Assembly (NCBI RefSeq): GCF_003672135.1
Contig: NC_039516.1
Coordinates: forward strand, 3,455,838 to 3,519,837
DNA length: 64,000 bases
From: Ooceraea biroi
Lineage: Eukaryota > Arthropoda > Insecta > Hymenoptera > Formicidae
Direction: 5' to 3'
The notes below the pieces were generated by a model. It saw only the letters and a program-made list of their open reading frames with translations, had not been told where the DNA came from and did no database searches. How positions within the stretch are numbered: the stretch's first letter is position 1; each line of letters begins with the position of its first letter. The position numbers were made by a program, and so were the translations under genes. Of the stretch, positions 13,901-24,981 are shown piece by piece.

Positions 13901-16900
13901 ATTTTGTCTAACTATAGTAAAAAAATGCCGTTTTAGCCTAGTTTTGTGAAAATTGGACATAAACACGTAACATAATTCAGATAAATCTAAAAATGATAAA
14001 CATCGATTATCGATATCGTTCTTCAAAATCGCTTCACAGTGCCTCAAAGGATAGAGACTTTAATTCTTCCATAGCAAGATGGGAACGAGGAGAGTTTGGA
14101 TTCACTGGAAGTGACTTAGAGACCGGCCTTGGGAATTACTTTACCTGCAGTGTACCCTTCGGTAGGTTGACTCGGTAGGTACGGCTTGCAAGCTCTCATA
14201 ATAAACTTAGACCGAGAGACAGTGTGTTACTGAATAACCAGATTCAGATTCACCCTTTGAGGAAGGAACCAGCGCGGTAACCGACCAATCTCACATTGCT
14301 CCTGCACTTCCCCTCCTAGAGTTGATCATCCCATCCACAACAACAAGACAGCTGCGTTAATGTCTCTTCACTGAATACTCTTCGCCTCAATCTTTGTCTT
14401 TTATCTTTTAATCTTTTTTTCTTTACTTTCTTTCTATGTGTACGCAAAGAGTTGGTAACTCACGTGCCTGTGAACGACACGCTTCACCGAGCTCGTCAGC
14501 CAGCTGCTGTTTCTCGCACTTCGAATCCCTCTTGCAACAAATTGCATTTTCTCCCTTCTTAAATATATTATGACTCTTTTCAAATATTCTGTTACGTGAA
14601 ACGTTACGCGGGGGAAAACAAAACAGTGCGATCAATCGTACGTTATATGTTATCGTTCTTTATATTATTCTTATTCTTAATAAGAATAGATGGCTGAATG
14701 AGCTCGGCAAAAAACGAACGAGCGTACCAGCGTTCTCGGGAATAGCGGGAAATGTAACGGGAAGCTTTCCTCGTTGCTGTCATTTTTAAGATCGAATGAG
14801 GGCGTGTCTATAAATCGCGTCTATTCATCATGCACAACGATATCTAAGCGTTTACTGCCAGAAAACAACAGAGAAATTGCAGAGCACTTATAGATACGCT
14901 CTCACCGATTCTCGCCGCGCCGCGCTGCAAAAGTAGACCACTTGACCGATCAACGATAGATCATGATCGATTCAGGAACCCATGGGTTTCACAAACGGCA
15001 TAAAACTCGCAAATTTAATAGCTTCTTTTAATAATGCATTTTCTTCTTTTATTTTTCAATTTCAACAAATATCACGTGAAAATAATATTAATCTCAAAAA
15101 TAATATTACTTTTATCATTATAAAATCCCGAATTTTTAATATTTTCTCGCTCTTCTTTCTTCCTATAGAAATTAAAAAAATTATCTTCGAGATTATAAAA
15201 TATTACTTATAAAATATTATCGCGTCAATTAACACGAGGCACGATCATCTCAAATTTAAAAATCAACTAGTCAAGTGATCTCGCGCCAATATCGTGCACA
15301 CTATAGATCTCTTTCTCTCTCACTTTCTCTCTCTCTTTCTGTCATCAACATAAATGTGCTGAAAGACACGCACGTGCTGATACACACGTGCGCTACAATA
15401 ATAACAGCAAATCGCACACTCCAAACAAGAGACAAGATCAGCTCATTCGCTACATTCGCGCGCTGCCAGACCCATCAGTTAGATTGATTAAAATCCACTC
15501 GAATAGGCTGACAAATAGACCATAATTTGCGGCAACACCGCAAGTCCTCTAAAACGTCAAAGTGCCAAACTCCATCTCGGTGTTGCTACAAACCGCGCAA
15601 TGTGCTAGGAAAATATTCTTCATTCAGTTACTTCGACAATAACCCTAAACATTATAAAATACATGTCGCGACTCTAAGACACTTTTTGGCATATTATAGT
15701 AACAAATGCAATTGTCAGAGAAACAAAATAGATTATTGGAACTTAAACTCTGCATTTTCGAGTATTCAATCAAAAAGATTTCGTTTTTACATTCATTTTT
15801 ACTTTTCTTTTATAGGAAAAGTTTGACAAGCATCGTTTAGCAAAGCATCCAGATCGAAATAAAAATGCTGTTATATTGTTTAGGGTTAATATTATCGTTT
15901 AATGTCGCTTCAAAGGATAACATCCTATTGGCGACATGAAACGGATCCTTTTAGGTTTCTCAGGGCAGAGGAATGCGTGCGATCTATGATCTCCGAGTGC
16001 GCTTTGAACGCTTCTCGCTTCGTGCTGTGGAGGGTAGCAGCCGAGCGAGGTAATTCCGAAATTCTCGAAATCTTTGAACAATTCTACGGCTCGACCAAGG
16101 ATCGCACACCGCGCTTTGCAAATTGCTCAGCAAGGAATGAAAGCTTCTCGTAATAATAACGCGAAAGAATTTTCCGTTCGGCCCGCTTATCTCACGAAGA
16201 ACTGCACAGCATAGCTCGTGCACATACGCACGATACATTTGTACCCCGTCAAGAAGCGCCAACGAGGGCGCAAGGATGGTGGAACATTTTTTTCGTTAAT
16301 CGGAGCAAAGTTTTATAGTAAATTTCTTCTTGATTCCAGAGAGAGGACGGCCAGGGAATTCAGTATTATCAATCCCTATTCTGTATTTGTTTCTAGGATC
16401 CAGGAAAAATAATTTTCTGGATAAGCAGGGGGAATAAGCGGGTAAAGTATACCAAAAATTAAAAACATTTCTAAAGAAACAGCCATCCTCCTGCTGATTC
16501 AAGAAGCGGAATATGCTATCGTTTACTTGATGGTTCCGCCGTCTATAACTTGATCGAAGTAAAAATGCTCGCGAATATGTGTATGACACGTGGTATTAGT
16601 ATATTGACCAATACCGACAGCTCTAAAACATACCTTGGCTTCGTCAAGTCTTGCTAATGCTTTCAAAAGATTACCAAGATCGCTCCGCACGCAATAAAGA
16701 TCCTGTAACAAGCGAAATACGTTCATCGTTTCTACATAATATATCTCGCTTAAGATGATAGAAATAAAAACATAATATAAGTAACAGGGACAATAATTCA
16801 TTGAATCAGCGACTTGTAGACTTCTGACTTTTCACGATCCAAAAATTAACAGAAATTTTATGAATTTTGCTGTATAAATTAACACAATTTTGCCATTTAA

Positions 16901-19900
16901 ATTTAATAAATACGATTTTTGTATCATCTAGTTTAGATTTTTCATGTTTTACTAAATAAGAATTGTAATATGTCCGTAAAGCGAATTTTCTTACAGGATT
17001 GTATTGCAGCGCTGTGACGTACGCTTGGACGGCCTGTTCCATATCACCGGCTGCTACGAGTGCCGCTGCCAAGTTGATGTAGCCGTCGATGAAGTCGGGC
17101 TTCAATCTAACAGCGTGGCGATAGTTCTCCAATGCTTCCGGTAGTTGTCCTCGTTCCTTATAAACATTTCCCAAATTGCTGTACGCCTCTGCCAGCAGCG
17201 GATTCTGTTTTATCGCTAGATTGCTGTAATGTGCTGACCTGAAATGCACAACAAGAATACGATTGAAATACATGCTGTTTTCTCTTTTCACTTTTAGCGC
17301 ATTTAATTTTAAATGTACGCTAATGTACCAATCAAAAAACAGAATGAGAGATTACTTACTTCTCCAATCTCCTACATTGAAAATGAATGGAAGAAAGTAA
17401 AAGGAGGACGCCAGTATTGTTTGTCTCCTGTCGCCAAAGCTGCATACAGTGTCTTTCAGCATTTTCGTAATCCCCCGCCTGGTATTCTCTATGAGCGAGT
17501 TCCAGCAACCCTAGAATAAAAATCGAAACGTCGTGTGAGGTCTCGCGTTAAATTTTAATTCGATGAACGAAAAAAACTGTACTTTTCTAATAAAAATATA
17601 TTCATGGCGTTATGCTTATTCACTTTACTTAATATCGCAGGTGATCTATTAATGAAAGTATTTCTCATCATTTTAAAGTAGTCAAGTTTCATTGAAAATT
17701 CTACGATGATATGTAAAGTGGTTTCGAACGCCGTGGGAGGCCGATTCATTGAACGCACGCCAGACGGTCAACGCGACAGATGTAAGAACAATGATACCGG
17801 CATCACAACTGCCGCGCACGAAAAAAGGGTGATATGGAATTCGGGGATTACAGAAAAATAAAATGAAATTCACAGAATGTGAAATATCGGACATTGAATA
17901 GCAAGAAAGCGAAAATTTAGCGAAATCTATCTAGGACCTAGTAGGATCTATTATAACTAACTTATATTATGCTGTGAAATATTCGAGAATTTTGTAAATC
18001 TCTTAAAATACATCATCAACGGTATAAAAACACAAAGGCAAATGTAATAAATATAAAATGTAATCAAATTAACAATAATTAATTAATTTATATATTTATA
18101 AGATTCTGTTTAATTATAATGTTGATTCACAGTCCATCACAGATTCGAGCAAGAGTTTCTGAACAAAGGCCCGATTATTAGCATTACTATAATCGCCATT
18201 ATCGGTCAGCAACGACCTGCGTCACATCTCCAATCATCGCATTACTATGACTTTTCATTTCGATCGACAGTATCGTTTCCCTTTGACGAAGAAAAAGTGT
18301 CCAGAAAAGGTACGAACAATAGGTGTCCAAAGTCACGTTGATAGCCTGATTCTCGGACAGAATCAGCTCCTTGCCCTGGCCGTCCTGCGTGACCACCAGG
18401 AGGTTCTGTCCATTCTGCCATTCGCCGTCTGTCTCATTTTCCGTTGTCGCGATCAGCCCGTTCGAGCCTCTCAGAGTGCGGCCCTTCTTCTCCGCGACGC
18501 GCACGCTCATTTTTTCACCAATGAAGAGTTCTCGAAGCTCCTTTCCGATCACTCTCGACGTCCTTCAGTCAATATACTCGTTTTGCTCCCTGTACTTCCG
18601 CACAATTCGTCCCGGCAAATGTTCCAGATCGGTTCTTCGTTCGTTGCTCTGCCACAAGACCCAACTTATCCTCCGCTCGTTGCGCTTTGCTCCGAGCTTC
18701 GCTGCACGTACGCTCTGCCTGGCTCACCCTCTACCTGCCGTCCTACCCCGCCGCTGGTAATGCGACGAGCCGATTGGCCAGCGCTATAGCAGACTGACGC
18801 GTCGCGCATCAGATTTGAACGGCGAGAGGGACTAGCGGGGACAACTTCAGGCGCGTACGCGTTGACACCGCCGCGCGTAACATTCCTAACTTGTGAATTA
18901 AAAACATTTGCTTCTTTCTTGGTACATGCTGCAAATTTTCCTCATTTCGTATTTAATTATTATGTGTGTCTATCTGAGTTTTATCTTTCTGAGGTTATTT
19001 TGAAAATTAATAAGTTTAAAAAGACATGCTAAATTATAAAACCTCTCTTTCAATAATTTTGCGTTAATTTTTGGACAAATATTAATTTTCAAAATAATCA
19101 CGCGGAAAGAAATTATTTCACATACGTACAATGAATGTTATTTTGAAAAAAGAAATAACATTATCAACGTTTTATATAAATAAAACCTTGAGCAGAGAGG
19201 AACCTGAGAGCGGCCACGCTGCCGTTTACGCCCATATTTTTGCATTGAGAAATTTGAGAAATACAACACCGAACGTGAACTTACATTCCATTTAACATGC
19301 ACATGCACATGATTTCACAATGACAAAAGATCATGTGCATGTTAAATGGAATGTAAGTTCACATTCGGTGTTGTATTTCTCAAATTTCTCAATGCAAAAA
19401 TATGGGCGTAAACGGCAGCGTGGCCGCTCTCAGGTTCCTCTCTGCCTTAAGATTACGATAACGGATTGTTCCATTTATACAATTTAAAGATAATTTTTTA
19501 AATTTTCATCAAATCCAAATTTTCAGAAATCAAGAAATTAGAAAACTATTCTGAATTACAGTCGAAATTACGAAGATTAATTTTAGTTACAAGCCTCCTC
19601 TAGAAAGTAACATTATGATGTACGCGATATGACGATGTAAAATGGCCATCTACGCCCCTGGGTTGTGAGAACCAAAGCGGGAGAATGATGAGAGAGAAGA
19701 GAAAGAGGGAAGATTCCCCCTTTCAGCGCAGAAGGCAGATGGAATAGGTACCCAGTGGAATATTCCATTGTCGCGTTCCACGAAAGGGAAGGAAGTGGAG
19801 GGGGAAGGTACCCGCTATTGAGGCAGGCGTAGCAAAGTGTACCGACGATATGATGTCGATGAGTTTTGTGAAAAAGAGCAGAAAACACTTTCGTGCTGAA

Positions 19901-20955
19901 CAATATATTGGGCTGACCGGAAAGTCCGCGACTTGTTTTAGCAAAATTTAAGCGCGAAGCTCTGTATTAATACTTAAGAAAAAGAAGAAAGAGCCGTGCG
20001 GATTTTTTTAACAAAATTCGGAAAACTTTGTATTAAGGATTAATACAAATTTGCGTTTAAATTTTACTAAGCACAACTGATCAAAATGAACCAACGACTA
20101 TATTTATGTATAATATATAATCTCTTGTCTATGAAAATACTGTGCAGTTTAGGACAAAATATAAAAATATGACGATCCATATACATCGCAAAGTATTTGT
20201 AATTGCTCATTTCTGTCAAAAATATCTAGTTTGGCTTTTTAAGTACCTTCCCTAAAGCAGCGATAATTTATACAACACATACAGTACTAGAATACGAATC
20301 AACAATAAAAATCGTCGGAGCAGATATCTGAAGTCTCGGTGATTAATCGTTATTTTGGCGCTAAATATACGAGACATTGATATCACGCACGCAAGTGTGT
20401 GTGTGTCGCGTGCCGTGCCATAGCACACAACTGACATGCAAAATTTTCATTTCATATAATTGCGATATTCCTCTCATATAAATAAATAATTAAACATAAT
20501 TCATGAGTTCATCCGTGAATAACGACGACAAAATACGAATCTTTTCAACCGAGTTTGCCTATTTCTATAAATTAATTAACAACGCAATCGCTATCGGAGA
20601 TGGCGCTCACGGCAGATTAAGGAAACATGTCCGTCATAATTTTTCTGCTCGCTGCTGCTCGTACCTTGAAAATTATAATGTTGCAAACGGACACGTAGCT
20701 GGACACACTTGCTAAGAATACGTTACACTGAAAAAAGGAACGTAAGGACGAACATAGACGGCGCGGAAAGAAGCTCAGGAGTGCTGCTCGCACGCGCTAG
20801 AAACACATTGAAAAGAGCAGAAAGAAGAGGTAAAGATAGGCGAACGTACCGACGGTTGACAGCTGCTGAATTTCATTCATCTTCAATATCACACTGGTGC
20901 CCGCTAACTGCTGGTGGCCTTGCTGCTGCTGCTGCGGTTGCTGCTGGGCCTGCAT
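4949..20955 (-). CDS. sxc: UDP-GlcNAc:polypeptide O-GlcNAc transferase (OGT), complete, 12 coding exons
   Basis: Transfers GlcNAc to Ser/Thr of nuclear and cytoplasmic proteins; the fly orthologue is super sex combs. Coding exons in transcript order: 20850-20955, 17360-17510, 16995-17238, 16634-16702, 11991-12187, 8252-8341, 7648-7828, 6971-7573, 6321-6835, 5695-6145, 5243-5619, 4949-5135. All junctions have AG acceptors and GT donors, and the phases join into 3,171 nt, 1,056 aa, about the usual family length. A Gln-rich N-terminus (MQAQQQP) is followed by tandem TPRs (AELAHREYQ-like start in exon 2 through exon 8). The catalytic region shows HPHHSMLYPL (about residues 519-528), IGYVSSDFGNHPTSH, NMNGYTKGARNE, KEEHVRRGQLADVCLD and GHTTSMDVLW. 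The divergent intervening domain lies in exon 10. The start at 20955 is my choice: an in-frame ATG at 21114 would add 53 residues. The exon 7 donor (GTACAA) and exon 5 donor (GTTTGT) are non-consensus but required by homology. Confidence 0.96.
8755..9379. repeat. Degenerate GGATCC-rich tract in an OGT intron
   Basis: Nine GGATCC hexamers occur in about 625 bases (8755, 8763, 8779, 9115, 9165, 9290, 9306, 9358, 9374), most preceded by AC, GC or TG. The spacing is irregular, so this is not a clean tandem repeat; an old decayed repeat is one explanation. It lies in the 3.6-kb intron 8342-11990. The 145-codon minus frame over 8537-8974 resembles nothing and is not called. Confidence 0.4.
10986..11895 (+). 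mobile_element. Pogo/Tigger-like DNA transposon relic, 910 bp, TA-flanked
   Basis: The ends are inverted: the left GAGGAGAATCCCC and the right end match at about 22 of the first 25 positions, ending in ATTATGAGATA. Both sides are bordered by TA (10984-10985 and 11896-11897), the target duplication of the Tc1/mariner/pogo superfamily. Inside, an ATG at 11524 opens a 26-residue frame containing KRRQWNREDLAKAVAAV, which resembles the start of the Psq/CENP-B type helix-turn-helix of pogo transposases (W...L..A...V). It stops at 11604. The DDE domain is absent, so this is a non-autonomous deletion derivative sitting in an OGT intron. Confidence 0.65.
12188..16633. other. Long OGT intron, no internal gene seen
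   Basis: This 4.4-kb intron has a pyrimidine-rich stretch at 12,290-12,360, a somewhat GC-richer patch at 13,020-13,330 and a CT microsatellite near 15,310. Open frames on both strands in these patches overlap each other and show no family resemblance. The flanking exons join in frame without any exon from here. Confidence 0.6.
15309..15340. repeat. CT microsatellite
   Basis: Interrupted CT-dinucleotide run inside an OGT intron, beginning CTCTTTCTCTCTC. Probably polymorphic; no function inferred. Confidence 0.7.
18246..18510 (-). other. Candidate alternative first exon of OGT (uncertain)
   Basis: Inside OGT intron 1 a minus frame opens with MSVRVAEKKGRTLRGSNG and continues through QNLLVVTQDGQGKELILSE. 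It looks more protein-like than its neighbours and is preceded upstream (about 18,540-18,880) by a CpG-rich block that could be a promoter. OGT exon 2 begins with two bases of a split codon, so a joining exon must end in phase 1. A GT in that phase follows position 18246 (A|GTAATG), but it is not a strong donor. I do not recognise the peptide. It could equally be an open frame in a GC-rich intronic promoter. Confidence 0.25.
19192..19445. mobile_element. Near-perfect 254-bp foldback (MITE) in OGT intron 1
   Basis: The left arm beginning GCAGAGAGGAACCTGAGAGC is the reverse complement of the right end, with arms of about 115 bases and a loop near 19,312-19,331. The visible arm differences are few, including a 6-base CACATG duplication at the left loop edge. 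The flanks CTTGA and CTTAA could be a diverged 5-bp target duplication. No coding capacity. The low arm divergence suggests recent insertion or ongoing arm conversion. Confidence 0.75.
19908..20097. mobile_element. Degenerate mariner-like MITE
   Basis: The left end TTGGGCTGACCGGAAAGTCC is reminiscent of mariner terminal repeats and is preceded by TA (19906-19907). The subterminal part, with AAAATTTAAGCG and TGTATTAAT, is repeated inverted towards 20,040-20,075. The right end is more diverged, so its border is approximate. About 190 bp, no coding capacity. Confidence 0.45.
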
Positions 20956-21265
20956 GGCTGCGGCCACGACGAGATGCGCAATACACGCGACGAACCGCAA
21001 TACCGGAACTAACGCGGCGGCCACGGAGATCCGCGTTTGAGATTCGAATCCGACGTACGACACGCACGATTGAACGACCGATCGAAAACGGTGTATGCGT
21101 AGCGTGATTTTCACGCGCGCGCCATCATGAATCCCTCACGAGAGCCGCCGGAAACTGCGAGTCACGCTCGGCTGTCTTCGGCGAGTCACGCGACCGATCG
21201 ACTTCGACGACAGAGACGGATGTATGGTGGAGGGGAGAGGGAATATCTAATTTATCGTCTTGAGA
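20956..21265 (-). promoter_or_regulatory. OGT 5' leader and probable promoter
   Basis: A CpG-rich stretch upstream of the chosen OGT start, containing GCGCGCGCC near 21,115. Its composition contrasts with the AT-rich surroundings, as at many insect housekeeping promoters. No TATA box stands out. A transcription start cannot be fixed from sequence alone. Confidence 0.4.
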
Positions 21266-21269
21266 TTAA

Positions 21270-23640
21270 GGGGAAGCTGGAGTTGCTAGTGAACTATTTT
21301 TTCACTATAGCGATGGTAATTGCAGTTTCGAAAGTTCTCTTTATTGCTTGTGCAGAATAAAAAGTTCTTTTCCACAAATGAAGTATAGATAGAAAGAAGG
21401 TCCGCTCTACAGGACTTTATATTCAAAATGGAAAAAAGTTAAAAACTTGCATTTGTCTTTTCTAACTTTTTTCCATTTTGAATATAAAGTCCTGTAGAGC
21501 GGACCTTCTTTCTATCTATACTTCATTTGTGGAAAAGGACTTTTTATTCTGCACAAGCAATAAAGAGAATTTTCGAAACTGCAATTACCATCGCTATAGT
21601 GAAAAAATAGTTCACTAGCAACTCCAGCATCCCCTTATTGCTTGTGCAGAATAAAAAGTCCTTTTCCACAAATGAAGTATAGATAGAAAGAAGGTCCGCT
21701 CTACAGGACTTTATATTCAAAATGGAAAAAAGTTAAAAACTTGCATTTGTCTTTTCTAACTTTTTTCCATTTTGAATATAAAGTCCTGTAGAGCGGACCT
21801 CCTTTCTATCTATACTTCATTTGTGGAAAAGGACTTTTTATTCTGCACAAGCAATAAAGAGAATTTTCGAAACTGCAATTACCATCGCTATAGTGAAAAA
21901 ATAGTTCACTAGCAACTCCAGCATCCCCTTATTGCTTGTGCAGAATAAAAAGTCCTTTTCCACAAATGAAGTATAGATAGAAAGAAAGTCCGCTCTACAG
22001 GACTTTATATTCAAAATGGAAAAAAGTTAGAAAAGACAAATGCAAGTTTTTAACTTTTTTCCATTTTGAATATAAAGTCCTGTAGAGCGGACTTCTTTCT
22101 ATCTATACTTCATTTGTGGAAAAGGACTTTTTATTCTGCACGAGCAATAAAGAGAATTTTCGAAACTGCAATTACCATCGCTATAGTGAAAAAATAGTTC
22201 ACTAGCAACTCCAGCATCCCCTTATTGCTTGTGCAGAATAAAAAATCCTTTTCCACAAATGTAGTATAGATAGAAAGAAAGTCCGCTCTACAGGACTTTA
22301 TATTCAAAATGGAAAAAAGTTAGAAAAGACAAATGCAAGTTTTTAACTTTTTTCCATTTTGAATATAAAGTCCTGTAGAGCGGGCTTTCTTTCTATCTAT
22401 ACTTCATTTGTGGAAAAGGACTTTTTATTCTGCACGAGCAATAAAGAGAATTTTCGAAACTGCAATTACCATCGCTATAGTGAAAAAATAGTTCACTAGC
22501 AACTCCAGCATCCCCTTATTGCTTGTGCAGAATAAAAAGTCCTTTTCCACAAATGAAGTATAGATAGAAAGAAAGTCCGCTCTACAGGACTTTATATTCA
22601 AAATGGAAAAAAGTTAGAAAAGACAAATGCAAGTTTTTAACTTTTTTCCATTTTGAATATAAAGTCCTGTAGAGCGGACTTTCTTTCTATCTATACTTCA
22701 TTTGTGGAAAAGGACTTTTTATTCTGCACGAGCAATAAAGAGAATTTTCGAAACTGCAATTACCATCGCTATAGTGAAAAAATAGTTCACTAGCAACTCC
22801 AGCATCCCCGTATTGCTTGTGCAGAATAAAAAATCCTTTTCCACAAATGAAGTATAGATAGAAAGAAAGTCCGCTCTACAGGACTTTATATTCAAAATGG
22901 AAAAAAGTTAGAAAAGACAAATGCAAGTTTTTAACTTTTTTCCATTTTGAATATAAAGTCCTGTAGAGCGGCTTTCTTTCTATCTATACTTCATTTGTGG
23001 AAAAGGACTTTTTATTCTGCACAAGCAATAAAGAGAATTTTCGAAACTGCAATTACCATCGCTATAGTGAAAAAATAGTTCACTAGCAACTCCAGCATCC
23101 CCTTATTGCTTGTGCAGAATAAAAAGTCCTTTTCCACAAATGAAGTATAGATAGAAAGAAAGTCCGCTCTACAGGACTTTATATTCAAAATGGAAAAAAG
23201 TTAGAAAAGACAAATGCAAGTTTTTAACTTTTTTCCATTTTGAATATAAAGTCCTGTAGAGCGGGCTTTCTTTCTATCTATACTTCATTTGTGGAAAAGG
23301 ACTTTTTATTCTGCACGAGCAATAAAGAGAATTTTCGAAACTGCAATTACCATCGCTATAGTGAAAAAATAGTTCACTAGCAACTCCAGCATCCCCGTAT
23401 TGCTTGTGCAGAATAAAAAATCCTTTTCCACAAATGAAGTATAGATAGAAAGAAAGTCCGCTCTACAGGACTTTATATTCAAAATGGAAAAAAGTTAGAA
23501 AAGACAAATGCAAGTTTTTAACTTTTTTCCATTTGTGGAAAAGGACTTTTTATTCTGCACGAGCAATAAAGAGAATTTTCGAAACTGCAATTACCATCGC
23601 TATAGTGAAAAAATAGTTCACTAGCAACTCCAGCTTCCCC
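21270..23640. mobile_element. TTAA-flanked foldback element expanded into eight palindromic units
   Basis: The element starts GGGGAAGCTGGAGTTGC and ends with the exact complement, GCAACTCCAGCTTCCCC, and is bordered by TTAA on both sides (21266-21269, 23641-23644). TTAA duplication is typical of piggyBac-type insertion. The interior is a series of stem-loops, each with arms of about 100 bases (CCACAAATGAAGTATAGATA ... TTCATTTGTGG) around a roughly 25-base loop, separated by a spacer of about 75 bases. The last unit has lost about 50 bases of its right arm near 23,530. There is no transposase frame; this is a MITE-like element with a tandemly amplified core. Confidence 0.85.
21631..23636 (+). 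repeat. Tandem array, 293-294 bp period
   Basis: The spacer end CCAGCATCCCC recurs with its CCCC at 21631, 21925, 22218, 22512, 22806, 23099 and 23393, a period of 293-294 bases; the final copy, reading CCAGCTTCCCC at 23637, comes after only 244 bases. Each unit reads arm, loop, inverted arm, spacer. Units differ at only a few positions by eye. Confidence 0.9.
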
Positions 23641-24302
23641 TTAAGTTTCATTCAGGTAAAATATTCACAGCCCATTTTTATACCGCCGTATAGTTAGCAG
23701 ACAAATATGATAAATCTTTTTTTTTATTGCAATCGTTTGGGAATCGTTTGGGAAAGTTTAGGAAACCACTTTTAGAGTTTGGGAAATAATAGTTTTTTAA
23801 TAATTAATGAAATTAGTTGAGCGTATAGTTAGCAGACATCATTCCAAATCATTTTCTTTTTCGCTTATTTCAACGCCAAATCATTTGGGAAATACGCCTA
23901 TAATGTTTTCAGAGTTTGGGAAATAATGATTTCCCCTCAAAATCGAGTTGAAAGTCATCACCCAGCGTGCTGTATAATCTAGGGAATAATCTAGGAACTT
24001 TTTGACTATAGGCTATATAATGGAAAAACGTTTATAATCTTTGATATTTCTCATTGTTTTCCATTTCAATAATTTGGGAATCGTTTGGGAAAGTTTAGGA
24101 AACCACTTTTAGAGTTTGGGAAGTAATGGTTGTTTAATAATTAATGAAAATTAGTTGAGCGTATAGTTAGCAGACATCATTCCAAATAATGTTCTTTTTC
24201 GCTTCTTTCAACGCCAAATCATTTGGGAAATACGCCTGTAATGTTTTTAGAGTTTGGGAAATAATAATTGCATCTCAAAATAAAGTTTCATGTCATCAAC
24301 CA

Positions 24303-24443
24303 GGGCATCTATCACGTAACTTTTCCCCTAGGATGGAAAATGAAAAATGAAAATTTCTTCATCTCAACAGCAAATCATAACGTAAAAGTTCACGCGAAAT
24401 TTTCATTTTCCATCCTAGGGGAAAAGTTACGTGATAGATGCCC
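24303..24443. repeat. Palindrome inside the 1.56-kb element
   Basis: GGGCATCTATCACGTAACTT and its complement face each other with arms of about 45 bases, containing CCTAGGATGG, around an AT-rich loop. It may be a separate small foldback nested in the larger one. Confidence 0.75.
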
Positions 24444-24618
24444 AGACGTGAAGCCAAAAATCTAGGGATTTTTTGACCATAGCCTATATAATGGAAAATG
24501 TTTATAATCTTCGATATATCTCATTGTTTTCTAATGTTTTCTATTGCAATCATTTGGGAATCGTTTGGGCAAGTTTAGGAAGGCACTTTCACAGTTTGGG
24601 AAGCAATCATTTTTATAA

Positions 24619-24650
24619 TTAAGGGGATCCTGGAGTGACTAGTGAAACAG
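24619..24650 (+). repeat. Relic end of the TTAA foldback family
   Basis: TTAA followed by GGGGATCCTGGAGTGACTAG closely resembles the terminus of the element at 21270 (GGGGAAGCTGGAGTTGCTAG). Similarity fades after about 25 bases. It suggests a diverged member of the same family inside the 1.56-kb element. Confidence 0.5.
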
Positions 24651-24693
24651 TGTTGCCATTTGCACTCATACACATACAAAAATTACAGTTGAA

Positions 24694-24981
24694 ATGCTTT
24701 TTATAAAAATTTCGCAATTTGTACACACAAAAATTGCGGCGGCCACCACTCGGGATAAAATAAAGGAATATAATGAAGCTTTTCGAAGTGACTTTGGAAG
24801 CATAATAAAAAAGAAAGGTGTATTCTCCTTTACGGAATACAGAATACATATAAACTTTCTTACTTTAATATTATTAATTTTTTATACTGTGAAAGTATAT
24901 GCTTGGGTGGAAGAGCACGAGGGGACGGGCTTCGCCCGTCACCTAGTACTCTTCCACATAAAAAAAATAACAAAACTTTAG
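24694..24981 (+). other. Small open frame with a hydrophobic segment, unrecognised
   Basis: A 95-codon ATG-to-stop frame lies inside the 1.56-kb foldback. It encodes a Lys-rich first half and one probable membrane segment around FLTLILLIFYTVKVYAW. Its 3' part runs through the hairpin at 24907-24957, which argues against conserved coding. I recognise no family. Confidence 0.15.
24907..24957. repeat. Strong two-stage hairpin
   Basis: GTGGAAGAG pairs with CTCTTCCAC at the base. After an internal loop, GACGGGC pairs with GCCCGTC around a three-base TTC loop. It is unusually GC-rich for this AT-rich element. Confidence 0.6.

Noticed and set aside
18247..18789. 180-codon plus-strand frame
   Set aside because: Antisense shadow of the CpG-rich block in OGT intron 1; Ser/Arg/Pro-rich without any motif.
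21270..23640. CRISPR array
   Set aside because: Repeats are about 294 bp palindromes with near-identical spacers in eukaryotic DNA; this is a transposon-derived satellite.
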